Positions 50,308-60,980 of a stretch of DNA of 64,000 nt are shown here, in pieces. Source of the DNA: Streptomyces spirodelae (GTDB taxonomy: Bacteria > Actinomycetota > Actinomycetes > Streptomycetales > Streptomycetaceae). Each line of letters starts with the position of its first letter. The stretch's first letter is position 1. The stretch lies in assembly GCF_017676385.1 (NCBI RefSeq), contig NZ_JAFFZN010000001.1, positions 372,001 to 436,000 on the forward strand, in the 5' to 3' direction. Made by a program: the position numbers and the translations under genes. The notes beneath the pieces were generated by a model. The model had not been told where the DNA came from and searched no databases. It saw only the letters and a list, made by a program, of their open reading frames with translations.

Positions 50308-51654
50308 CTAGTTCCGGGAACGTTGCGGATACGTTGCGCGCCGCTCCCCGGTCCGAAGGGACGGCGGCTCGGGCGGCAACAGGCCGTAGGACTTCCGCAG
50401 TTCGGCCACGCGTATCGCGGTGTGCGGGGTGGGCCGTACGGCGTGCAGCGCCTCCCACACCTCCAGGTCCTGCTCCCCCTCCGCGGTGCACAGCCAGCTC
50501 TCCAGCAGCCGCGCCTCCGGCCTGGCCAGCAGGCGGCGGCGCAGACGCTGCTCCATCAGCCTGCGCAGCCGTACGACGCCCGGCGCCTGGGAGCCGGGCA
50601 GCGGAAGGCCGCTGTACGCGTCGAGGGCGGCCGCGGGGTCGTCGGCCGCGAGCGCGTCGGCGACGGTGTCGTAGTCGGTATGCGGGCGGTCTCGCAGCCG
50701 GTAGGGGCGGGAGGCCAGCAGCGGTCCGAGAAGGTGCCGCAGCCGGGAGAGTTCGGCACGCAGGGTGACGGGGTTGACGTCGCGCTCGCCGTACAGTTCG
50801 CGGGCGAGCTCCTCGCCGCTCAGCCCGTCGGGGTGGGCCGCGAGCAGCAGCAGGATCTCGCTGTGCCGCCGGCCCAGCCGCAGCGGCCCGCCGCCGCCCC
50901 GGGCCGCCCGGGTGTGCAGCAGCGCCTCGTCCCTGCCGAGGACGGCGAGCGTGCAGCCGTTCCGCGGCGGCGGTGTGCCGCGCGTGGTGGGCTCCGGTTC
51001 GAGTGCGGCCAGCCGTGCCTCGGCCGCGCGCGCCGTGGCCTGGACGAGCGCCAGGCTGTGCGGTGAGGCGAGGTGGTCGCCGCCGGTGAGGTCCACGGCG
51101 CCGATGACCCGGCCGGTGTGCGGGTCGTGCACGGGCGCCGCCGCACAGGTCCAGGACTGTACGGGCCGGCAGTAGTGCTCGGCGGCGAAGATCTGGACGG
51201 CGTGGTCGACGGCGAGCGCGGTGCCGGGCGCATTGGTGCCGCTGGCGCGCTCGGCCCACTGGGAGCCCGGCACGAAGTTCATCCGCTCGGCGCGGCGCAG
51301 CACCTGGCGGTGGCCCTCGACCCACAGCATCGTGCCCCGCTCGTCGCAGACGGACAGCAGGTGGGCTCCGTCGTCGGCGATGGTTCCCAGCAGCTCGCGG
51401 AAGACGGGCATCGCGTGGGCCAGCGGGTGGGTGGCGCGGCGCACGGCGAGTCCGGCGTCGTCCACCTCGACTCTGGCCATGCTCTCGGGGCCCAGCCGCG
51501 CCCCGGCGCAGCGGCGCCAGGAGTCGGCCACCACCTCGCGGACGGGGGCGGCGATGGGGCCGCCGGTCAGGAACCGTTCGTGGGCGCGGCGCAGCTGCCC
51601 GGCCCGCTGGGTCGCGTCCGCGCCCGCCTCGAGCGCCAGCCATGGATTGCGCAC
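50308..51654 (-). CDS. GAF-domain regulator with winged-helix C-terminus (AcoR-like N-terminal part)
   Basis: The 448-residue protein has the N-terminal sensor of AcoR-type activators: SWRRC, then a GAF segment with [23 protein letters not shown] and [12 protein letters not shown]. It lacks the sigma-54-interacting AAA+ domain. Instead the C-terminus has a winged-helix stretch ([29 protein letters not shown]). This form is common in actinobacteria, which mostly lack sigma-54. It probably controls the downstream dehydrogenase in response to an aldehyde or alcohol signal. GTG 51654 was chosen; the ribosome binding site is weak. Confidence 0.82.
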   Translation of the reverse strand: MRNPWLALEAGADATQRAGQLRRAHERFLTGGPIAAPVREVVADSWRRCAGARLGPESMARVEVDDAGLAVRRATHPLAHAMPVFRELLGTIADDGAHLLSVCDERGTMLWVEGHRQVLRRAERMNFVPGSQWAERASGTNAPGTALAVDHAVQIFAAEHYCRPVQSWTCAAAPVHDPHTGRVIGAVDLTGGDHLASPHSLALVQATARAAEARLAALEPEPTTRGTPPPRNGCTLAVLGRDEALLHTRAARGGGGPLRLGRRHSEILLLLAAHPDGLSGEELARELYGERDVNPVTLRAELSRLRHLLGPLLASRPYRLRDRPHTDYDTVADALAADDPAAALDAYSGLPLPGSQAPGVVRLRRLMEQRLRRRLLARPEARLLESWLCTAEGEQDLEVWEALHAVRPTPHTAIRVAELRKSYGLLPPEPPSLRTGERRATYPQRSRN

Positions 51655-51801
51655 CCCGTCATCGTGCAGCGCACGCGGGCGGCAGACAACGGCTCCGGCG
51701 CAGTATCGCCCCCACTGACCACGGTTCGGCCACCTGACCCCGTTCCGGCCCGCTGACCGTCGCGGGGTGTCGGAACCGGCGCTCCTTGGTACCCATCGGG
51801 C

Positions 51802-54186
51802 ATGCCGGAACCCATGTCCCTCACCGACCGCGAGGCCGAGGCGCTGGACGCACAGTGGCGTGCCCTGAACTACCTCTCGGCCTGCCAGCTGTATCTGCGT
51901 GCCAACCCGCTGCTGCGCGAGCCGCTGCGGCCCGAGCACATCAAGCCGAGGCTGCTGGGCCACTGGGGCACCTGCCCCGGTCTCACTCTCGTCCACACCC
52001 ATCTCAACCGGCTGATCAGCGAGCGAGGGCAGCGCGCCATGGGGGTGTGGGGGCCGGGGCACGGGGCCGCTGCCGTGCTGGCGGGCGCCTGGCTGGACGG
52101 CAGCTATCAGGAGCTGCGGCCGGACGTGCAGCGGGACGGCGCCGGCATGGAGCGGCTGTTCGCGGACTTCTCCCAGCCGGGCGGCGTCCCCAGCCATACA
52201 TCGCCGAGCGTCCCCGGGTCGATCCAGGAGGGCGGCGAGCTGGGCTATGCACTGGCCCACGCCTACGGTGCTGCGTTCGACAACCCGGATCTGCTGGTGT
52301 GCGCGGTGGTCGGCGACGGCGAGGCGGAGACGGGACCGCTGGCCACCTCCTGGCACGCGAACAAGTTCCTGGACCCGGTGCACGACGGCGCCGTACTGCC
52401 GGTGCTGCATCTGAACGGGTACAAGATCGCGAACCCGACGGTGCTGGCCCGGCTGCCCGAGGACGAGCTGGGCGCGCTGATGCGCGGCTACGGCTACGAG
52501 CCGCTGTTCGTCACGGCTGAGCAGGACACCTCGCCGCTGGAGGCGCACCGGGCGCTGGCCGCGGCCTTCGACAGGGCGCTGGAGAGGATCGGCGCCATCC
52601 AGCGCGCCGCCCGCTCCGGTGCCGTCGAGGCGGCAGGGCGGCCGCACTGGCCGATGGTGGTGCTGCGTACGCCCAAGGGCTGGTCGGGCCCCCGGGAGCT
52701 GGACGGGGAGCCGGTCGAGGGCACCTGGCGCTCCCACCAGGTGCCGCTCCCGGGGGTGCGGGACGATCCGGAGCGGCTGCGGCAGCTGGAGGAGTGGCTG
52801 CGTTCGTACCGGCCCGAGGAGCTGTTCGACCAGGACGGCAGGCCGCGGCCCGAGGTGCTGGAGTGCGTACCGGAGGGGGATCTGAGGCTGGGCGCCGTTC
52901 CCGAGGCGAACGGCGGTCGGCTGCTGCGGGAGCTGCCGCTTCCCCCGCTGGAGTCGTGCGCGGTGCCGGTGGAGCGGCCCGGGGCCGGGGCGCACGAGCC
53001 GACACGGGCGCTCGGTGAGCTGCTGAGGGGACTGCTCGCGGCCACCGAGGACCGCCGTGACTTCCGGCTGTTCGGTCCCGACGAGACGGACTCCAACCAT
53101 CTCTCCGCGGTCTACGCCGCCTCCGACCGCGGCTGGCAGGCCGGGCTGCTGGGCACCGACGAGCATCTGGGCCGGCACGGGCGGGTACTGGAAGTGCTCT
53201 CCGAACACCTGTGCCAGGGCTGGCTGGAGGGGTATGTACTGACCGGCAGGAACGGGCTGTTCGCCTCCTACGAGGCGTTCGCCAACCTGGTGGCGAGCAT
53301 GGCGGCGCAGCATGTGAAGTGGGTGCACAGCGCCCGGGAGGTGTCCTGGCGGCGGCCGGTCGCCGCGCTCAACTACGTGCTCACCTCGCACGCCTGGCGC
53401 CAGGACCACAACGGCTTCTCGCACCAGGACCCCGGCTTCATCGACCATGTGCTCAGCAAGAGCCCCGACGTGGTGCGGGTCTATCTGCCGCCGGACACCA
53501 ACACCCTGCTGTGCGTGGCCGACCACGCGCTGCGGACCCGGGACACGGTGAACGTGGTGGTGGCGGGCAAGCACCCGTGCTTCGACTGGCTGGATCTCGA
53601 CCAGGCGCGTGCCCACTGTGCGCGCGGCGTGGGCGTATGGGGGTGGGCCGGCACCGAGCGCGGTGACGGGCCCGATGTGGTGCTTGCCTGCGCAGGGGAC
53701 GTGCCCACCCAGGAGACGCTGGCGGCCGCCTCACTGCTGCGCGAGTGGCTGCCCCAGTTGGCGGTGCGGGTGGTCAATGTGGTGGACATCGCGCGGCTGA
53801 TGAGCCCCACCGAGCATCCGCACGGCCTGAGTGACGCGGAGTTCGACACCGTCTTCACCCGGGACCGGCCTGTGATCTTCGCGTACCACGGCTATCCGTG
53901 GCTGGTGCACCGGCTGACGTACTCCCGAGCCGTGCACGGCCAGCTGGCGGTACGCGGCTACCGCGAGTCCGGCTCGACGACGACGCCGTTCGACATGGTG
54001 GTGCGCAACGGCATGGACCGCTACCACCTGGTGATGGACGTCATCGACCGGACGCCGGGGCTGGGCGCGCGGGCCGCGAGCGTGCGGCAGCGGGCGGCCG
54101 ATCTGCGCGAGCGGCACCGGGAGTACGTACTCGCACACGGCGCGGACATGCCGGAGGTCACCGACTGGCGCTGGCCGGGCCGGTGA
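51802..54186 (+). CDS. xfp: Phosphoketolase (xylulose-5-phosphate/fructose-6-phosphate)
   Basis: The 794-residue thiamine-diphosphate enzyme matches phosphoketolases in length and motifs: GHWGTCPGL, GPGHGAAAVLAGAWLDGSY, the cofactor motif GDGEAETGP...HLNGYKIANPT, and the late SHQDPGFIDHV. It splits xylulose 5-phosphate or fructose 6-phosphate to acetyl phosphate and an aldose phosphate. It is divergent from the GAF regulator and convergent with the encapsulin genes. Acetyl phosphate metabolism and the nearby aldehyde dehydrogenase both feed C2 metabolism, but a functional link is only inferred. Confidence 0.95.
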   Translation: MPEPMSLTDREAEALDAQWRALNYLSACQLYLRANPLLREPLRPEHIKPRLLGHWGTCPGLTLVHTHLNRLISERGQRAMGVWGPGHGAAAVLAGAWLDGSYQELRPDVQRDGAGMERLFADFSQPGGVPSHTSPSVPGSIQEGGELGYALAHAYGAAFDNPDLLVCAVVGDGEAETGPLATSWHANKFLDPVHDGAVLPVLHLNGYKIANPTVLARLPEDELGALMRGYGYEPLFVTAEQDTSPLEAHRALAAAFDRALERIGAIQRAARSGAVEAAGRPHWPMVVLRTPKGWSGPRELDGEPVEGTWRSHQVPLPGVRDDPERLRQLEEWLRSYRPEELFDQDGRPRPEVLECVPEGDLRLGAVPEANGGRLLRELPLPPLESCAVPVERPGAGAHEPTRALGELLRGLLAATEDRRDFRLFGPDETDSNHLSAVYAASDRGWQAGLLGTDEHLGRHGRVLEVLSEHLCQGWLEGYVLTGRNGLFASYEAFANLVASMAAQHVKWVHSAREVSWRRPVAALNYVLTSHAWRQDHNGFSHQDPGFIDHVLSKSPDVVRVYLPPDTNTLLCVADHALRTRDTVNVVVAGKHPCFDWLDLDQARAHCARGVGVWGWAGTERGDGPDVVLACAGDVPTQETLAAASLLREWLPQLAVRVVNVVDIARLMSPTEHPHGLSDAEFDTVFTRDRPVIFAYHGYPWLVHRLTYSRAVHGQLAVRGYRESGSTTTPFDMVVRNGMDRYHLVMDVIDRTPGLGARAASVRQRAADLRERHREYVLAHGADMPEVTDWRWPGR

Positions 54187-54200
54187 CCTCCGGTCCGGGA

Positions 54201-54226
54201 TCCGGCCCCTGCCACCTGGGGCCGGA
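54201..54226. terminator. Hairpin terminator between phosphoketolase and encapsulin genes
   Basis: 9-bp arms TCCGGCCCC and GGGGCCGGA with an 8-nt loop lie between two converging genes. Confidence 0.72.
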
Positions 54227-54255
54227 CCCCTGCTGAGGGGTTCGGTCGGGCCGGG

Positions 54256-55644
54256 TCAGACCTCGACGTCCTCCAGAATGCCCAGCGCGTCCGGCACCAG
54301 GACGGCCGCCGAGAAGTAGACGCTCACCAGGTAGGAGATCAGCGCCTTCTCGTCGATGCCCATGAAGCGGACGTTGAGGGAGGGCTGGACCTCGTCGGGG
54401 ATGCCGGTCTGGTGCAGCCCGATGACGCCCTGGTCCTCCATGCCTGTGCGCATGGCCAGCACCGAACTGGTCCCGTCCCCGCGTACCGGGATCTTGTCGC
54501 AGGGCAGCAGCGGGATGCCGCGCCAGGCGTGCGCCCTGGCGCCCTCGACCTGGGTCTGTTCGGGGTAGATGCCGCGCTTGCTGCACTCCCGCCCGATGGC
54601 GGCGATGGTACGTGGATGCGCCAGCAGGTAGCGGGTCTTGCGGCGGCGTGAGATCAGCTCGTCCAGGTCCTCGGGCGCCGGCGGGCCCGACCGGGCGCGG
54701 ATGCGCTGGCTGAGGTCCGCGTTGTACAGCAGCCCGAACTCGCGGTTGTTGACCAGCTCGTTCTCCTGGCGCTCGCGCAGCGCCTCGATGGTGAGCCGCA
54801 GCTGCTCCTGCACCTGGTTCATCGGGTCGTTGTAGAGGTCGGCGACCCGGCTGTGGACCCTGAGCACGGTCTGTGCGACGGCCAGCTCGTACTCCCGGGG
54901 GCGCAGTTCGTAGTCGACGAAGGTGCCGGGTAGCGGCTGCTCGCCGACGTGTCCCGAGGCCAGCGCGATATCGGCCTCGCCACGCCGGTTCTGCGCTGGT
55001 ACGGAGCGGGCCAGCAGGGTGTCGAGGTGCCGGCGCAGCGGCGGCGCTGCCTCCACCGTCTGCTGGAACGTGCTGCGGGGCAGGGCGAGTACGGTGCAGC
55101 GCGTGGTGGCGCGCAGCGTGTACTCCCAGCTTCCTGGGTCGTTGGTGAGGATCTGATCGCCGGCGTGGTCGCCGTCGGCGATGACACCGAGCTCGATCTC
55201 GTCGTCGTACTGGCCCGCGGCCTGCTTGACGACGCGGCCGTGCGCGATCAGCAGCAGCTCGTCGGTGGGCTCGCCGCGCACGGCCAGCGCCTCACCGGGC
55301 GCGTATTCGCGCTGGGTGAAGCCGTCGGCCAGCGCGCGCAGGGACGCCTCGTCCTCCAGGCCGCGCAGCAGTGGGATCTCCCGCAGCTCGGCCGGGATGA
55401 CGCTGACGTCGGTGCCGGTGGAGACGAACTCGATCCTGCCGTCGCCCAGGGTGTGGGTGAGCCGCCGGTTGACGCGGTAGCTGCCGCCGGTGGTCTCCGT
55501 CCAGGGCAGTACCCGCAGCAGCCAGCGGGGGGAGATCCCCTGCATCTGCGGCGGCGTCTTGGTGGTGGTGGTGAGCTTGCGCGCGGCCGCTGTGGAGAGG
55601 CTCGAGCGGTCGTGCTGCTGGACTTCTTCGGGATGCGTCGTCAT
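54256..55644 (-). CDS. Family 2B encapsulin shell protein with CNBD insertion, copy 2
   Basis: The 462-residue protein has the family 2B encapsulin layout: an N-terminal arm ([23 protein letters not shown]), a cyclic-nucleotide-binding-like domain (about 92-215) and the HK97-fold shell domain (about 220-462), ending in [17 protein letters not shown]. EshA of Streptomyces griseus is a known relative. The CNBD lacks the usual GExALLxxxxRxA phosphate-binding cassette ([12 protein letters not shown] here), so nucleotide binding is doubtful. It follows a paralogue at 55734-57146 with an 89-bp gap, probably one operon making a mixed shell. No cargo enzyme gene is adjacent. Confidence 0.9.
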   Translation of the reverse strand: MTTHPEEVQQHDRSSLSTAAARKLTTTTKTPPQMQGISPRWLLRVLPWTETTGGSYRVNRRLTHTLGDGRIEFVSTGTDVSVIPAELREIPLLRGLEDEASLRALADGFTQREYAPGEALAVRGEPTDELLLIAHGRVVKQAAGQYDDEIELGVIADGDHAGDQILTNDPGSWEYTLRATTRCTVLALPRSTFQQTVEAAPPLRRHLDTLLARSVPAQNRRGEADIALASGHVGEQPLPGTFVDYELRPREYELAVAQTVLRVHSRVADLYNDPMNQVQEQLRLTIEALRERQENELVNNREFGLLYNADLSQRIRARSGPPAPEDLDELISRRRKTRYLLAHPRTIAAIGRECSKRGIYPEQTQVEGARAHAWRGIPLLPCDKIPVRGDGTSSVLAMRTGMEDQGVIGLHQTGIPDEVQPSLNVRFMGIDEKALISYLVSVYFSAAVLVPDALGILEDVEV

Positions 55645-55733
55645 CTGTACCCGGTTCCTGGTGTTTCCGACTGCCTGTTGTCCTGGTGTGCCGACGGCGG
55701 CTGTCCGCCGGTGTCCCGAGTCCGGGCGCGGTG

Positions 55734-57146
55734 TCAGTGCCCGAGTTCGACGTCCTCGAGGATTCCGAGCGCGTCGGGCACGAGGACGGCAGCGGAGTAG
55801 TAGGCGCTCACCAGGTAGGACATGACGGCCTTTTCGTTGATGCCCATGAAGCGCACCGAGAGGCCGGGGCTGTATTCGTCGGGGATTCCCGTCTGGTGCA
55901 GCCCGACGACTCCCTGTGCCTTCTCGCCGGTGCGCATCGCCATGATGGAGGTGCTGCCCTGCCGGCTGACCGGGATCTTGTTGCAGGGCAGGATGGGCAC
56001 GCCGCGCCAGGCGGGCAGGGAGTGCCCCTCGTAGTCGACCGACTGCGGGTAGACCCCGCGCCTGCTGCACTCGCGGCCGAACGCGGCGATCGCCTTGGGG
56101 TGGGCCAGGATGACGCTGGGGTCCTTCCACACGGTGGCCAGCAGCTCGTCGAGGTCGTCCGGCGTGGGCGGGCCGGAGCGGGTGTGGACGCGCTGCCTCA
56201 TCTCGGCGTTGTGCAGCAGGCCGATCTGACGGTTGTTGACCAGCTCGTGCTCCTGGCGCTCGCGCAGCGCCTCGATGGTGAGCCGCAGCTGCTCCTCGAG
56301 CTGGTTCATCGGATGGTTGTACAGGTCGGCGACCCTGGTGTGGACGCGCAGCACGGTCTGGGCGACTTCCAGTTCGTACTCGCGCGGGCTGAGGTCGTAG
56401 TCGACGAAGGTGCCCGGCAGGGGCGGCTCGCCCACGTGGCCGGAGGCCAGCTCGATCGCGGACTCGCCGTTCTCCGTGCGCTGGGACGGGATCAGCGAGC
56501 GGGTGGCGGCCAGGTGGGAGCGGAGCGAGTCGGAGTCGGCGAGGACGGCGTCGAAGGCGCGCCGCTCCAGGGTGAGGACGGTGCCGCTGGTGAGCGAGGT
56601 GAGGGTGTGGTCCCAGGTGCCGGTCTGGCCGGTCAGCCGGTCGTCGCCGACGAAGTCGCCGTCGGCGAGCACGCCCTGGGTGATGTCCTCGCCGTACCTG
56701 CCGCGGACGGAGCGGCGCAGCTTGCCGTGGGCGATCAGGACCAGCCGGTCCGCCGGCGCGCCCTCCTCGACGATCACCTCTCCGGGGCCGAAGTCGCGCT
56801 GCTCGCAGCGGTCGGCGAGGGCGCTCAGGACCTCCTGGTCCTCGTATCCGCGCAGCGGCGGCAGCTCGGTCAGCTCCAGCGGGATGACCCGCACCTCGGA
56901 GCCGGTGGAGACGAACTCGACCCGGCCGTCGCCGAGGGTGTGGCTCAGCCGCCGGTTCACCCGGAAGGTGCCACCGGTGACCTGGACCCATGGCAGGACC
57001 CGCAGCAGCCACCGCGAGGTGATCCCCTGCATCTGCGGGGGTGTCTTCGTGGTGGTCGCGAGATTCCGTGCCGCTGCTGTGGCCAGGCTCTGCTGGGCCT
57101 GCTCCGCGCTCTCGCTACCGGAATCCCGCTCCGCCGCAGTCGTCAT
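55734..57146 (-). CDS. Family 2B encapsulin shell protein with CNBD insertion, copy 1
   Basis: The 470-residue protein has the same order as its neighbour: an N-terminal arm with [20 protein letters not shown], a CNBD-like domain (about 100-225) and an HK97-fold shell domain ending in [17 protein letters not shown]. By eye it is clearly homologous to the 54256 product along its whole length, with strongest agreement in the shell part and least in the CNBD. The phosphate-binding cassette is again non-canonical ([12 protein letters not shown]). ATG 57146 gives a length close to EshA. As first gene of the pair it takes the promoter in the 57147-57675 gap. Confidence 0.9.
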   Translation of the reverse strand: MTTAAERDSGSESAEQAQQSLATAAARNLATTTKTPPQMQGITSRWLLRVLPWVQVTGGTFRVNRRLSHTLGDGRVEFVSTGSEVRVIPLELTELPPLRGYEDQEVLSALADRCEQRDFGPGEVIVEEGAPADRLVLIAHGKLRRSVRGRYGEDITQGVLADGDFVGDDRLTGQTGTWDHTLTSLTSGTVLTLERRAFDAVLADSDSLRSHLAATRSLIPSQRTENGESAIELASGHVGEPPLPGTFVDYDLSPREYELEVAQTVLRVHTRVADLYNHPMNQLEEQLRLTIEALRERQEHELVNNRQIGLLHNAEMRQRVHTRSGPPTPDDLDELLATVWKDPSVILAHPKAIAAFGRECSRRGVYPQSVDYEGHSLPAWRGVPILPCNKIPVSRQGSTSIMAMRTGEKAQGVVGLHQTGIPDEYSPGLSVRFMGINEKAVMSYLVSAYYSAAVLVPDALGILEDVELGH

Positions 57147-57675
57147 CCGACACCGCCTGTCCTCGTGATGATCAGTCAATTCAGCTGCTGCGGGTCGAAG
57201 TTAAGTGAGCGGCGAGAACAGCGGCAATCGCTCAAAAGATGCAAGCGGCCCCCGAATGCCCGCGCGATTAGCTGGGTACGGGCCGCCCTTCGACCACACT
57301 TTCCTCACGCACGGTAATGAAATTTCATAAATGATCACCGCCCGCAACAACTCCGGAAGCGGGAATATCATCCGCCGCTCCGTAAACCTCTCCGGAGGTG
57401 CGGGCGCACAAGGGGGCGCAGGCGACTCTGATCCACGCCCGCTGTCGGAGACCGGAAACCCACTCAGTAAACTCGCTCCGACCACGAGGGGAACGAAGCG
57501 AGCCGGCGAAGAGCCCGACGGACGGACGAAGAGCCCGACTGACGGACAGGGAGACAGCGGACCCGAAGACCGCAGGACGGTCGCACCCCGCAATTCGGGG
57601 CCCTTCGGCCCTTCTCGTGCATGCACCGCTCCCGGTGAGGTACGTAGAGGGACGGCGAGAAGGGGGTGAGCGGCC
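57147..57675. other. Divergent intergenic region upstream of encapsulin and Rv1733c-like genes
   Basis: About 530 bp with no convincing gene. It contains the encapsulin promoter, an AT-richer patch near 57300-57360 and the 20-bp tandem repeat at 57507-57546. Confidence 0.45.
57507..57546. repeat. Two tandem 20-bp repeats
   Basis: CGAAGAGCCCGACGGACGGA is followed at once by the same 20 bp with one change (G to T at position 14). It lies about 130 bp upstream of the Rv1733c-like gene. A binding-site role is possible but untested. Confidence 0.85.
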
Positions 57676-58278
57676 GTGCGCATGATCGTCGGCTTGTGGC
57701 GCTGGCGCGGAAATCCGCTGTGCCGCGGCACCGACCGCCGTGAGGCGTGGCTGTCCCTGTGGGCCGCGCTGCTGATCGTCCTGGGTGCCCCGCTGGCAGG
57801 CTGGGCCGCGGCGGAGGCCGCCCACGACGTGCTGCTGCGCACGGCACACGAGCAGCAGCGGGACCGGCAGCGGATCTGGGCGACGGCCGAGCACGTCACC
57901 GTTCTGCCGCCGCTGGACTCCGAGACAGAGACAGCGGCCGGGGCGCCGAACCGCCACCGGGTCGCGGCACGCTGGACCGGCTCCGACGGCACCCCGCACA
58001 CCGGAACGGTCGTGCTGCGCCGCCTTGTGCAGCCCGGCGACCGGTTCCACGTGTGGGCCGACTCGCACGGCCGTCTGACCTCCCGCCCGATGAGCACGCG
58101 CAGCGCCGGCTCGTACGCGCTGCTGGCCGGACTGGCCGCCGCGGCCTGCACCACCGCAGCACTGGAGGCCGGGCGCCGGGTGACCGTACGGCTGCTGATG
58201 CGGCGCCGGTACGCGCGCTGGGACGCGGAGTGGGTACGCATCGGTCCCGACTGGGGCCGCACCGGCACCAGCAACTGA
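57676..58278 (+). CDS. Rv1733c-family membrane protein
   Basis: The 200-residue protein has the Rv1733c layout: a short N-terminus with [13 protein letters not shown], a first membrane helix ([20 protein letters not shown]), an extracytoplasmic domain of about 95 residues, a second membrane helix ([20 protein letters not shown]) and a basic tail. The function is unknown. Streptomycetes usually carry several paralogues. GTG 57676 has AAGGGGGTGA upstream; ATG 57682 is also possible. Confidence 0.85.
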   Translation: MRMIVGLWRWRGNPLCRGTDRREAWLSLWAALLIVLGAPLAGWAAAEAAHDVLLRTAHEQQRDRQRIWATAEHVTVLPPLDSETETAAGAPNRHRVAARWTGSDGTPHTGTVVLRRLVQPGDRFHVWADSHGRLTSRPMSTRSAGSYALLAGLAAAACTTAALEAGRRVTVRLLMRRRYARWDAEWVRIGPDWGRTGTSN

Positions 58279-58475
58279 CGCGGCGCCTGGCAGCTTTCGA
58301 AACGGTTCCGAAAAGGGTTCCAAAAAGGTGTCCGTGCCGGTCACTCGGTTGGACCCGTCACCGAGGACCACCAGCGCACGCTACGGTGGTGCGGCCGGCA
58401 CGGGCGGCGCACTCGGCATTCCGTGCGACAGGCTTAACGCATCTTGGCACGCACGAGGTTGGGGCACAGCACTCC

Positions 58476-60980
58476 ATGGCACAGGGCTCGGTCCAGGTGA
58501 CGCACAGCGGCACGTCGCGGTGGCGGCGGCGTACGGGCGAATACGCGTCGTTGTCCGCCGCGCTGGAGGCGGCCGGCGACGGTGACGTACTCACCGTGGC
58601 GCCCGGCACCTACCGGGAGAACCTCGTCATCGAGCGCATGGTGACCCTGCGCGGCCCGGAGCGCGGCGGCTCCGGGCCCGTGCGTATCGCGCCCTCCGAC
58701 GGCGTGGCGCTGACCGTGCGCTCCGCCGCGCTCGTCCAGGACCTCCAGATCGAGGGCCAGGACTCTGCCGTACCCGCCGTGCTGGTGGAGGACGCGGCGC
58801 CGGAGCTGGCCGGGCTGCGGGTGATGACCCGCTCGGCCTCGGGCATCGAGGTGCGCGGCGGCGCCCGGCCCACGGTGCGGCGCTGCACCGTGGACAACCC
58901 GGCCGGGATCGGCATCAGCATCACCGGCGGGGCGAGCGGCGTCTACGAGGAATGCGAGGTGGTCGCCGCCGGCCAGTCCGGGGTCCAGGTGCGGGACGGC
59001 GCCCGTCCGCGCCTGGCGCACTGCAAGGTGCACCTCGCCTCCGGAGCCGGTATCGCGCTCCAGGGTGAGGGCAGCACTCTGGAGGCGCTGGACTGCGAGG
59101 TGTACGAGATCAAAGGCAGCGGGCTCCGCGTCGCGGCGCGCGCCAGCGGGCACTTCACCGACTGCCGGGTGCACCGCACCTCGGCCGACGGGGTCACCCT
59201 GGAGGGCGACGCCGTGCTCACCCTCGCCGACTGCGACATCCACGACATCCCGGAGAACGCGGTCGATCTGCGTTCCCGCTCCGTGCTCACCCTGACCCGC
59301 TCGACAGTGCGCCGCTTCGGCCGCAACGGTCTGTCGGTGTGGGACCCGGGCACCCGTGCGGACGCCAACGGCTGTGAGATACATGAGAGTACGGGCGACT
59401 ATCCGGCGGTGTGGGTGAGCGACGGCGCCACAGCGGTGCTGGACACCTGCCGGGTGCACTCGGTGCCCGACGCGCTGTTCGTCCTGGACCGGGGCTCGCG
59501 CGCCGATGTGCTCGACAGCGACCTCTCCCAGGTGCGCGGCACCGCCGTCTCGGTGAGCGACGGCGCGATCGTCCAGCTGGACGACTGCCGGATCAGCAAG
59601 GCGGCCACCGGTGCCTGGTTCCGCGACCACGGCAGCGGCGGGGTGCTCAACGGCTGCACCATCGACCAGGCGGCGACCGGCGTCATCGTCACCAAGGGCG
59701 CGGACCCCACCGTCGAGCGCTGCACGGTCAGCGGCTCGGGCGAGGCCGGGTTCTATGTGTCGGCCGAGGGGCGCGGGACCTTCCACAACTGCCGGGTGAC
59801 CGGCTCGCGCGGCTACGGCTTCCACGTCATCGACGGCTGCCGCACCACGCTGCGCCGCTGTCGCACCGACCGGTGCACGCGCGGGGGCTACGAGTTCGCC
59901 GAGGAAGGCCCGATCGTGGAGGACTGCACCAGCGACGAGAGCGCGGCAGCCGTCACCGCGCTGCCCGCCACCGCGACGAGCGGCACGGCCTCCGCCACCG
60001 CCCCGCATGCCTCCGCCGCCGAGGGCTCGGCCGGGCTGCTGACCGCGCAGGCCGCACTCCCCAGGCAGCGCTCGGAAAGCTCGCTCACCACCGGGCTCGC
60101 GGGGGCTCCGGCAGCCGCCGGTGCGCCCGGGGACGACCCCACGGGTGAGGACCCGGCCGGGGACGCGCCGCGTCCGGCCAAGGAAGTGCTGGGCGAACTC
60201 GACGCGCTGGTCGGGCTGGAGAGCGTCAAGCGCGAGGTGCGGGCGCTCACCGACATGATCGAGGTCGGCCGCTGGCGGGAGGCCGCAGGGCTCAAGGCGG
60301 CCTCCGCGCGACGGCACCTGGTCTTCACCGGCTCACCGGGCACCGGCAAGACGACGGTGGCCCGCCTCTACGGCGAGATCCTGCGCTCCCTCGGTGTGCT
60401 GCGGCGTGGACACCTGGTCGAGGTCTCCCGCGTCGACCTGGTGGGCGAGCACATCGGCTCCACGGCGATCCGCACCCAGGAGGCGTTCGAGAAGGCCAAG
60501 GGCGGGGTGCTGTTCATCGACGAGGCGTACGCGCTCGCCCCGCAGGACTCGGGCCGGGACTTCGGCCGCGAGGCCATCGACACACTGGTGAAGCTGATGG
60601 AGGACCACCGCGACGACGTGGTGGTGATCGTGGCGGGCTACACCACCGAGATGGAGCACTTCCTGGCTGCCAATCCGGGCGTGGCCTCCCGCTTCTCGCG
60701 CACGATCACCTTCGGTGACTACGCGCCGGAGGAGCTGCTGCGCATCGTCGAACAGCAGGCCGAGGAGCACGAGTACCACCTGAGTGAGGGCTCGCGGCAG
60801 GCGCTGCTCGGCTACTTCGCGCGGATGCCCAAGGGACCCTCGTTCGGCAACGGGCGTACGGCGCGGCAGACGTTCGAGGCGATGGTCGAGCGGCACGCGG
60901 GCCGGGTCGCCCAGTTGCCCGACCCGAGCACCGAGGACCTCACCCTGCTCTACCCGTCGGACCTGCCCGACTCCCACTGA
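58476..60980 (+). CDS. Right-handed beta-helix repeat protein fused to a CbxX/SpoVK-type AAA+ ATPase
   Basis: The 834-residue protein has a pectate-lyase-like N-terminus: a DUF1565-type start ([25 protein letters not shown]) followed by about 20 beta-helix rungs to about residue 480. A linker of about 70 residues rich in Ala and Gly comes next, then a C-terminal AAA+ domain with Walker [10 protein letters not shown] (about residue 617) and Walker [11 protein letters not shown] (about 677). Related AAA+ proteins are CbxX and EccA of type VII secretion. There is no signal peptide. The combination suggests a cytoplasmic machine that remodels a partner held by the beta-helix. The ATG at 58476 was chosen because the beta-helix begins soon after. 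Confidence 0.88.
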   Translation: MAQGSVQVTHSGTSRWRRRTGEYASLSAALEAAGDGDVLTVAPGTYRENLVIERMVTLRGPERGGSGPVRIAPSDGVALTVRSAALVQDLQIEGQDSAVPAVLVEDAAPELAGLRVMTRSASGIEVRGGARPTVRRCTVDNPAGIGISITGGASGVYEECEVVAAGQSGVQVRDGARPRLAHCKVHLASGAGIALQGEGSTLEALDCEVYEIKGSGLRVAARASGHFTDCRVHRTSADGVTLEGDAVLTLADCDIHDIPENAVDLRSRSVLTLTRSTVRRFGRNGLSVWDPGTRADANGCEIHESTGDYPAVWVSDGATAVLDTCRVHSVPDALFVLDRGSRADVLDSDLSQVRGTAVSVSDGAIVQLDDCRISKAATGAWFRDHGSGGVLNGCTIDQAATGVIVTKGADPTVERCTVSGSGEAGFYVSAEGRGTFHNCRVTGSRGYGFHVIDGCRTTLRRCRTDRCTRGGYEFAEEGPIVEDCTSDESAAAVTALPATATSGTASATAPHASAAEGSAGLLTAQAALPRQRSESSLTTGLAGAPAAAGAPGDDPTGEDPAGDAPRPAKEVLGELDALVGLESVKREVRALTDMIEVGRWREAAGLKAASARRHLVFTGSPGTGKTTVARLYGEILRSLGVLRRGHLVEVSRVDLVGEHIGSTAIRTQEAFEKAKGGVLFIDEAYALAPQDSGRDFGREAIDTLVKLMEDHRDDVVVIVAGYTTEMEHFLAANPGVASRFSRTITFGDYAPEELLRIVEQQAEEHEYHLSEGSRQALLGYFARMPKGPSFGNGRTARQTFEAMVERHAGRVAQLPDPSTEDLTLLYPSDLPDSH

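Noticed and set aside
57747-58475. Upstream extension of the beta-helix/AAA protein
   Set aside because: It overlaps the Rv1733c-like gene in another frame and is Arg/Pro-rich; beta-helix homology starts after 58476.
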